A stretch of DNA of 17,881 nt, taken from the NCBI GenBank assembly GCA_900771325.1, contig CAAGNN010000175.1, positions 1-17,881 on the forward strand, read 5' to 3'. The notes under the pieces are model-generated. The model did not search any database. It was not told the origin of the DNA and saw only the letters and a list, made by a program, of their open reading frames with translations. Both the position numbers and the translations under genes were made by a program. Of the stretch, positions 13,441-17,881 are shown in pieces; position 1 is the first letter of the stretch, and every line of letters starts with the position of its first letter. The stretch is from Kiritimatiellia bacterium. Its GTDB lineage: Bacteria > Verrucomicrobiota > Kiritimatiellia > RFP12 > DVOR01.

Positions 13441-13530
13441 AATACAGGAGCGCGCCGAAGGCGCACCTCTCGGCGGCGGAGCCGACCCCTCTCGCGAGCG
13501 TAGTGAGCCCCTCACGGCCCGCAGGGCCAT
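13441..13530. other. Cluster of short hairpins upstream of glycosyltransferase gene
   Basis: GCGCC-GAA-GGCGC (13452-13464), TCGGC-GGCGGA-GCCGA (13470-13485), and GGCCC-GCA-GGGCC (13516-13528) lie in a row next to a heptamer tract. This repeats the arrangement of hairpins plus heptamers seen at 321-460, in opposite order. No coding sequence is supported. Confidence 0.5.
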
Positions 13531-13532
13531 CC

Positions 13533-13574
13533 TCACCGTTCACCGTTCACCTCTCACCGTTCACCGTTCACTTT
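13533..13574. repeat. Heptamer repeat tract (TCACCGT type)
   Basis: Units in 7-bp phase: TCACCGT (13533), TCACCGT (13540), TCACCTC (13547), TCACCGT (13554), TCACCGT (13561), TCACTTT (13568). This is the reverse complement, circularly permuted, of the tract at 321-348. It ends 5 bp before the putative -35 of the next gene. Confidence 0.85.
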
Positions 13575-13579
13575 CCCGC

Positions 13580-13609
13580 TTGCGTTTGGGGAAGGGAATG
13601 GTCTATAAT
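13580..13609 (+). promoter_or_regulatory. Sigma70-like promoter of glycosyltransferase gene
   Basis: A perfect -10 TATAAT (13604-13609) with a partial -35 TTGCGT (13580-13585) at 18-bp spacing. The predicted start near 13616 gives a leader of about 25 nt containing GAGGAG (13625-13630). Confidence 0.7.
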
Positions 13610-13640
13610 GTAGACAGATTAGCAGAGGAGCGCGGCGTTT

Positions 13641-14411
13641 ATGGCAGAGCAAGAGCAAGTGAACATCGTTTGCCTAAAGTGGGGCAAACGTTATCCGGCG
13701 GCGTTTACTAACATTCTTTATGCCTCAGTGAAGCGGCACTTGCACCGGCCCTTCCGCTTTGTCTGCTTTACCGATGACGCGGCGGGGCTGGACGCGGGGA
13801 TTGACGCGCAGCCGTTGCCGGAGTGCCCGGGGGAGGCGGTGTTGCCGCAGGGGCCCTGGCCGAATATCTTCGTGAAGCTCTGCCTCTTCCGCGATGGGCT
13901 GGCGGGGTTGAAGGGGCCGACGCTCTTCTTCGATGTGGATGTCTCGATCCAGCAAGACATCGACTGCCTCTTTGATTACAAGCCCGGGAAGTTCTGCATC
14001 ATCCACAACTGGGTGGAGCTGCGCAAGCGGCTCTTCCGCCGTCGGCCGCAGATTGGGAACTCCTCGTGCTTCCGCTTCGAGGCGGGCAAGAGCAACTACA
14101 TCTACGAAACCTTCCTGCGCGAGATGGCCGACGCGGTCGACCACAGCAAGTATCCCACCGAGCAGGCCTTTATGACCCACGCCGCCGGCGAGGTGCACTG
14201 GTGGCCCGCGCAGTGGGTCAAGAGCTTCAAGCGCACTTGCGTGCTCCCCTTCCCGTTCAACCTCTTCCTGACGCCGCGCAAGCCGAACACGCGCGTCTTG
14301 GTCTTCCACGGCAATCCCGATCCGGACCAGGCGGTGGCGGGCTTCTGGGGCAAGAAGCTCCACCACGCGGTCCGCCCCTGTCGGTGGATTTTGGAAGACT
14401 GGCACGCATAA
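13641..14411 (+). CDS. GT-A fold glycosyltransferase-like protein
   Basis: This 256-aa cytoplasmic or membrane-associated protein looks like a GT-A nucleotide-sugar transferase. Seen: an N-terminal strand VNIVCLKWGKRYP, then ILYASVKRHLHRPFRFVCFTD; the metal-binding motif FFDVDVSI with Asp98 and Asp100 (a DxD-type motif); a run of charged residues, KSNYIYETFLREM; and a C-terminal VLVFHGNPDPDQA, where FHG and the nearby residues are at the place of the second metal/nucleotide loop of GT8-like enzymes. The start at 13641 follows GAGGAG by 10 nt and a good promoter. It is the first gene of a run that ends with a second glycosyltransferase, suggesting a shared role in surface glycan. Donor and acceptor are unknown. 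Confidence 0.65.
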   Translation: MAEQEQVNIVCLKWGKRYPAAFTNILYASVKRHLHRPFRFVCFTDDAAGLDAGIDAQPLPECPGEAVLPQGPWPNIFVKLCLFRDGLAGLKGPTLFFDVDVSIQQDIDCLFDYKPGKFCIIHNWVELRKRLFRRRPQIGNSSCFRFEAGKSNYIYETFLREMADAVDHSKYPTEQAFMTHAAGEVHWWPAQWVKSFKRTCVLPFPFNLFLTPRKPNTRVLVFHGNPDPDQAVAGFWGKKLHHAVRPCRWILEDWHA

Positions 14412-14443
14412 TCCCCTTTGTTGGTTAGAAAGTAGACAAGACG

Positions 14444-14803
14444 ATGAGCAAACCTTTTGAGTTGGAGGGCACCTTGAAGGTGCTGATGGATATGGTCACC
14501 TTTCAGAGCGGCTTCCGCAAGCGTGAGTTTGTGGTGACCGAGGAGGACGAGCGCTATCCGCAGGACATTAAGTTCGCCGTGGTGCAGAACAACTGCGCGC
14601 TCTTGGATAGCTTCAAGCCCGGCGACAAGGTCCGCGTCACCTTCTCCCTGCGCGGCAACCTCTACAAGGACCGCTATTACACCGACCTGCAGGCCTTCAA
14701 GATCGAGCGCCTGGATGTCGACGGCTCCACCTCCGAGCCCATCCCCCAGCCGCCGGAAGACTTCGTGGCCGACACGGTGACGGATGACGACATGCCCTTC
14801 TGA
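14444..14803 (+). CDS. DUF3127 OB-fold protein with SSB-like C-terminal tail
   Basis: This 119-aa protein matches the DUF3127 family (LEGTLKVLMD, REFVVTEEDERYPQDIKF, NNCALLDSFKPGDKVRV, FSLRGNLYKDRYYTDLQAF), a predicted OB-fold. The tail is acidic and ends DDDMPF, which closely resembles the SSB C-terminal tip (DDDIPF in E. coli) that docks DNA repair and replication proteins. This suggests a single-stranded nucleic acid binding role; that is an inference. It has an upstream gap of 32 bp with no strong Shine-Dalgarno, so it probably shares a transcript with the glycosyltransferase gene. Its last 20 bp overlap the start of prmC, so the DDDMPF codons also encode the prmC N-terminus if ATG 14784 is used. 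Confidence 0.82.
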   Translation: MSKPFELEGTLKVLMDMVTFQSGFRKREFVVTEEDERYPQDIKFAVVQNNCALLDSFKPGDKVRVTFSLRGNLYKDRYYTDLQAFKIERLDVDGSTSEPIPQPPEDFVADTVTDDDMPF

Positions 14804-15677
14804 CCGACCGGCGTTGACCGTCGGTCAGGCGCTGTCCGCCGGCGCGGCCTACTTGGTCCGCCACGGCATCGCCGCGCAGGAGGCGCAGACCCAAGCAGAA
14901 ATCCTGGTGGAAGAGGCGCTCGGCATCCGCGCGCCGGGGCTTGCGTTGCGCCGCAATGAGCCGGTGGACGAGGCGGCCGTGGCGCGCTTGCGGCGGGACT
15001 TTTGCCGTCTAGCCGCCGGCGATCCGGTGCAGTATGTGGTTGGCCACTGGCCCTTCCACGCCATTGAGTTGAAGACCGACCGGCGCGCGCTCATTCCGCG
15101 GCCGGAGACCGAGGAGCTGGTCGAGCGCATTCTGCGTAGCCGGCAGTGGCGCGAGGCGCGGGCGGTGGCCGACATCGGCACCGGCACCGGGGCCATAGCG
15201 CTGGCCTTGGCGGCGGCGGCGCGGCGCGAGGGGCGCGCGGTGGCGGTCACGGCGGTGGACCTCTCCCCCGAGGCGCTGAGCCTGGCGCGGGAGAATGCGC
15301 AGGCGTTGGGGCTGGCGGGGGCGGTCGACTTCGTGGAGGGCAACGGAGCCAGTCAGTTGGCACCGGGTGCTTTCGACCTAATTGCCTCCAACCCGCCCTA
15401 CATTGCCTCGGCCGAGGTGGATGCGTTGCCAGCGTTGATTAAGGACCACGAGCCGCGCTTGGCGCTCGATGGCGGGGCCGATGGACTGGACATCTTGCGG
15501 CAGTTGGTGCTGGATGCGGCCTTGGCGTTGCGCCCGGGCGGGCGGCTCTTTCTGGAAATTGGCGACGATCAGGGGCTCTCCCTGCGGCGGCTCTTGGAGT
15601 GCGCCGGCTACACGCAGGTGGTCGTGGCGCGCGACTTCGCCGGTCACGACCGCTATGCCGAGGGCGAACTGCCGTGA
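14784..15677 (+). CDS. prmC: Peptide chain release factor N5-glutamine methyltransferase PrmC
   Basis: PrmC uses SAM to methylate the glutamine of the GGQ motif in release factors RF1 and RF2. Seen (297 aa): an N-terminal helical domain (TVGQALSAGAAYLVRHGI), the linker YVVGHWPFHAIEL with LIPRPETEELVE, SAM motif I ADIGTGTGAIALAL (Asp130 onward), VDLSPEALSLAREN, and the catalytic NPPY (Asn203 to Tyr206) that binds the Gln side chain, then LALDGGADGLDILRQL. The ATG at 14784 overlaps the DUF3127 gene by 20 bp; TTG 14814, just before TVGQAL, is an alternative that would match typical PrmC starts. The stop overlaps the next gene as GTGA. No prfA lies beside it here. Confidence 0.92.
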   Translation: MTTCPSDRPALTVGQALSAGAAYLVRHGIAAQEAQTQAEILVEEALGIRAPGLALRRNEPVDEAAVARLRRDFCRLAAGDPVQYVVGHWPFHAIELKTDRRALIPRPETEELVERILRSRQWREARAVADIGTGTGAIALALAAAARREGRAVAVTAVDLSPEALSLARENAQALGLAGAVDFVEGNGASQLAPGAFDLIASNPPYIASAEVDALPALIKDHEPRLALDGGADGLDILRQLVLDAALALRPGGRLFLEIGDDQGLSLRRLLECAGYTQVVVARDFAGHDRYAEGELP

Positions 15678-17218
15678 GGCCGCGGCGGCCCCCGCCCCAA
15701 CCTTTGCCACAGGCGCCGCTGCGCCGGGCAATGGAGGCCTTCGTGGCCGAGAAGTTGCCGCGTCTGCGCGCGCAGGCTGTGCCGCCGGGGCGCTATCCGG
15801 GGGTCACCTTGCTCCTTTACGCCTTCCCGCAGGGCGCGGGCGAGGCGGTCTGGGCCCCCTTTGAGTTCGCCATTCGCCAGAGTTGGGCCGTGCTCGGGGC
15901 AATGCGAACGGTGGTGGTGGTGCCCGAGGCGGCCGCCGTGCCCGAGAGCCTCTCCGGGCTTGAGGGGGTGGAGCTTCAGCGCGAGCCCACCCTTCTGCCC
16001 GGGCGGCTGGAGACGATGAACGCCGACTGCCTTCGGCGGCTCCACCGGCGCTTTACCACGCGCCACGTGCTGATTATTCAGGCCGACGGCTGGCCGATGC
16101 GCGATGAGTTGGGGCGTTTCCTGCGCTACGACTACGTGGGTTCGCCGAATGTCACGCCCGGCTGGCGCGCGGGGGTGGCCGACGCGCTGGCGCTGACCGT
16201 GCTCAATGGCGGCTTCTCCCTACGCTCGCGTCGGCTCTGCCGCGCCGCGTCCCTCCTCGCGCCCCTGGCTGGGCGCTTTCCCGAAGACCACGTGGTGTCG
16301 CGTCTGCGGCCGCTCTTTCGCTTCCCGTCGGCGGCGGAGGCGCGCGGCTTTAGCGAGGATTGCCTGGATGGTCTCCTCCCGCCCGCGCTCACGGCTAACC
16401 CGATGGGTTTTCACCGCGCGAGCACCTTCGCCGCGCTCTACGCCCAGCCCGCGCCTTTGACCGTGGTGAGCGTGGTGCGCGATTGGCCTTGCTACCGCCG
16501 CTGTCTGGCCCAGAACCCCTTCCTACGCGCGGCCCGCCACGTGGCCTTCGACAACACCCACGAGAACCGTCCGCTCCCCGAGCGCTACAATGCCTTCCTC
16601 GATGAGATGCCTCCCGACACGGGCTGGATCCTCTTCGCGCACGAGGACTTTGAGCTGCGCGAGGACCCGCTCCCGCTGCTCGCGCGGCGCAACCCCCTCT
16701 TCCCCTGCGGCCTCATCGGCTCGCGGATTGTCGCCGGGCTGCTGGTTTTGCCCTTTGGTACGCTCACCGACTCCGCGCGCGACGGCTCGCGCTTCCACGT
16801 CAACACCCCGCCGCTCCCCTACGCCGCGCTCCTGGGCAACCACGCCGAGAATACCGACTGCTGCGCCCTCTTTATCCACGCCGAGGCTATCCGCGCCTGG
16901 GGGCTGCGCTTCGACCCGAATTGCCCCTGGGACCTCTACGTCGAGGACCTCTGCTTCCAGTTCCTCTGCCGCAGCGGCCACGCCATCAGCATCTTGCCCC
17001 TGCGCGCCCACCACTACTCGCGCGGCAACCCCGGCTCGGAGCGCCTCAAGGCCGTGGAGCGCTACCTCAACCGCAAGTACCAGGCCTACTGCTTCGCCGG
17101 CGGCACCTGCGCCCTCACCATCGGCCGCCGCCCCTCCCTCCCCCTCCGCCTCTGCCACACCGCCCTCTTCACCCTCTGGCGCGCGTGGCGCAAGTTGCGT
17201 TACGGTTCGGAGGCTTAG
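15674..17218 (+). CDS. Two-domain glycosyltransferase (DUF5672 + GT2-like)
   Basis: This 514-aa protein seems to fuse two GT-A-like domains. Residues about 40-250 resemble DUF5672: LETMNADCLRRLH, LIIQADGWPM (about 134-143), LRYDYVGSPN, and NGGFSLRSR (178-186). Residues about 260-490 resemble a family-2 glycosyltransferase of the Glyco_tranf_2_5 kind: VSVVRDWPCYRRCL, RYNAFLDEM, ILFAHEDFEL with His323-Glu324-Asp325 in place of the DxD motif, and LYVEDLCFQFLCRSGH. It ends with an Arg/Leu-rich helix. GTG 15674 is chosen as start because it overlaps the prmC stop as GTGA; ATG 15731 is an alternative. Linkage to the GT gene at 13641 suggests both act on a surface polysaccharide. Substrates are unknown. 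Confidence 0.68.
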   Translation: MRPRRPPPQPLPQAPLRRAMEAFVAEKLPRLRAQAVPPGRYPGVTLLLYAFPQGAGEAVWAPFEFAIRQSWAVLGAMRTVVVVPEAAAVPESLSGLEGVELQREPTLLPGRLETMNADCLRRLHRRFTTRHVLIIQADGWPMRDELGRFLRYDYVGSPNVTPGWRAGVADALALTVLNGGFSLRSRRLCRAASLLAPLAGRFPEDHVVSRLRPLFRFPSAAEARGFSEDCLDGLLPPALTANPMGFHRASTFAALYAQPAPLTVVSVVRDWPCYRRCLAQNPFLRAARHVAFDNTHENRPLPERYNAFLDEMPPDTGWILFAHEDFELREDPLPLLARRNPLFPCGLIGSRIVAGLLVLPFGTLTDSARDGSRFHVNTPPLPYAALLGNHAENTDCCALFIHAEAIRAWGLRFDPNCPWDLYVEDLCFQFLCRSGHAISILPLRAHHYSRGNPGSERLKAVERYLNRKYQAYCFAGGTCALTIGRRPSLPLRLCHTALFTLWRAWRKLRYGSEA

Positions 17219-17235
17219 GGCTGGAGGCTGGGTGG

Positions 17236-17335
17236 TTGGGGGCCCGCCCCCAAACCCCGGGCAGGACTGCTCGCCCTGCACCCCGGGAGCGTGGGACGCT
17301 CCACCCCGGCCGAAGCGCCCTGCGGGCACTTCGGC
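17236..17335 (-). repeat. Four-hairpin structured element, copy B (inverted)
   Basis: Read on the minus strand this is a near copy of 356-460, with the same order of stems: 12-bp stem (17335-17309), GGAGCGT/ACGCTCC, GCAGGG/TCCTGC, and TTGGGGGC/GCCCCCAA (17253-17236). It lies between the glycosyltransferase stop and the terminator of the outer-membrane protein gene. No heptamer tract adjoins it here. Confidence 0.75.
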
Positions 17336-17349
17336 AATGACATCCCTCT

Positions 17350-17385
17350 AAAAATCCGGCCGCGGGGGAGAGAGACCCGCGGCCG
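17350..17385 (-). terminator. Intrinsic terminator of outer-membrane protein gene
   Basis: On the minus strand CGGCCGCGGG (17385-17376) pairs with CCCGCGGCCG (17366-17357) as a 10-bp GC stem with a 9-nt loop, followed by GATTTTTA (T5 tract). It lies about 75 nt after the stop codon of the minus-strand gene. From 17386 to 17459 I see nothing else. Confidence 0.82.
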
Positions 17386-17459
17386 AAGGGTGTATCTTAT
17401 TGTGGAGTTGTCTTAGGAGTCTTCCTTAGGAGTTTGCGTTTTTAAAGGGAGGGGGCGAC

Positions 17460-17881
17460 TTAGAAGGTGTAGGAGAGGGAGAGCCCGGCGTAGCCGACGA
17501 AGTCATCGCTGCCCACGGCATCGCGGACGGAGGAGTCGAGCTGCTGGTGGCAGCCGATGTAGGGGGTGATCTCCAGCCCCTCGAAGGGCGCGTAGGTGAG
17601 CTCGAGCCGGGCGTAGCCATCGCGCAGGAGGAAGGTGTCGGCGGACTTCTCGTTCTCCTCGTACCAGTCGCCGAAGTCGCATTCGTTGCGGGCCTTGTTG
17701 CCCATCCCGAAGCCGACGATAGGGGTGAGGGTCAGGGTCTCCTCGTCGAGGCCGAGCGCGGAGCCGATATCGAAGGTGTGGCGGATGTCGAAGGTGGCGT
17801 AGATGGCGCCCTTGCCATCGGCATAGCCCTCAGTGCCCTGGCGTACGAGCTGGTACTCAATGGCCAGGGTGGGCACGAGCC
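17460..17881 (-). CDS. Outer-membrane beta-barrel protein, C-terminal part
   Basis: The gene enters from the right edge; only the last 140 codons are visible. The sequence shows alternating hydrophobic and polar strands with aromatic residues, such as AIEYQLV, AIYATFDIRHTFDIG, YARLELTYAPF and LEITPYIGC. It ends VGYAGLSLSYTF, with the terminal Phe and alternating pattern recognised by the BAM machinery. The frame stays open to position 17881. GTG at 17876 is an internal valine, not a start. Possible roles are a porin or other small barrel, which the visible part cannot decide. A strong terminator follows on the same strand. Confidence 0.75.
   Translation of the reverse strand, partial: LVPTLAIEYQLVRQGTEGYADGKGAIYATFDIRHTFDIGSALGLDEETLTLTPIVGFGMGNKARNECDFGDWYEENEKSADTFLLRDGYARLELTYAPFEGLEITPYIGCHQQLDSSVRDAVGSDDFVGYAGLSLSYTF

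Noticed and set aside
13355..13711. 118-codon open frame upstream of the glycosyltransferase gene
   Set aside because: It runs across the 22-bp array, heptamers and the promoter, and into the real gene in a different frame.

Overview
The window is GC-rich, densely coded chromosomal DNA from a Gram-negative bacterium. Evidence for an outer membrane is direct: five proteins have lipobox signal peptides, two are LpoB-like, and the last gene encodes a beta-barrel-type C-terminus ending in phenylalanine. The combination of a DUF3127 protein, COG3014/LpoB lipoproteins, and BioG rather than BioH suggests the PVC superphylum (Verrucomicrobiota, Kiritimatiellota or Lentisphaerota). That placement is an inference. 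I recognise no plasmid, phage or transposase gene.

Layout. (1) 1-544 is a gene-free mosaic of 22-bp tandem repeats, heptamer repeats and strong hairpins ending in a promoter. (2) 545-4224 (+) is a tightly packed unit: bioG, bioC, an exported lytic-transglycosylase-like protein and the tRNA methylthiotransferase mtaB. (3) 4263-6047 (-) is a large polytopic GT-C-like membrane protein, convergent with mtaB. (4) 6048-6477 is a lower-GC region with an imperfect inverted repeat, then a seven-unit 22-bp array and a promoter. (5) 6505-11638 (+) holds a metal permease with an HMA domain, thiamine pyrophosphokinase, an unknown lipoprotein, a COG3014-type lipoprotein and two tandem LpoB-like lipoproteins. 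(6) 11639-11833 is almost entirely heptamer repeats. (7) 11834-13206 (+) is trxB coupled to a small lipoprotein. (8) 13207-13640 is another repeat mosaic plus promoter. (9) 13641-17218 (+) holds a glycosyltransferase, a DUF3127 OB-fold protein with an SSB-like tail, prmC and a two-domain glycosyltransferase. (10) 17219-17881 holds a second copy of the structured element seen near the left end, a terminator, and the 3' part of an outer-membrane protein gene on the minus strand.

Function. Most genes are housekeeping or cell-envelope genes: biotin precursor synthesis, tRNA modification, thiamine diphosphate formation, thiol redox, release-factor methylation, peptidoglycan synthase activation and surface glycan synthesis. 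Many are translationally coupled by 4-bp ATGA or GTGA overlaps.

The most unusual content is between the genes. Three repeat types recur: (a) a 15-bp GC-rich core spaced at exactly 22 bp, in three arrays plus one solitary copy; (b) degenerate 7-bp repeats in strict 7-bp phase, in five tracts; (c) a roughly 100-nt element of four consecutive hairpins present twice, about 17 kb apart and inverted, with compensatory base-pair changes in three stems. Types (a) to (c) cluster together and lie next to promoters. I found no convincing new protein-based system.
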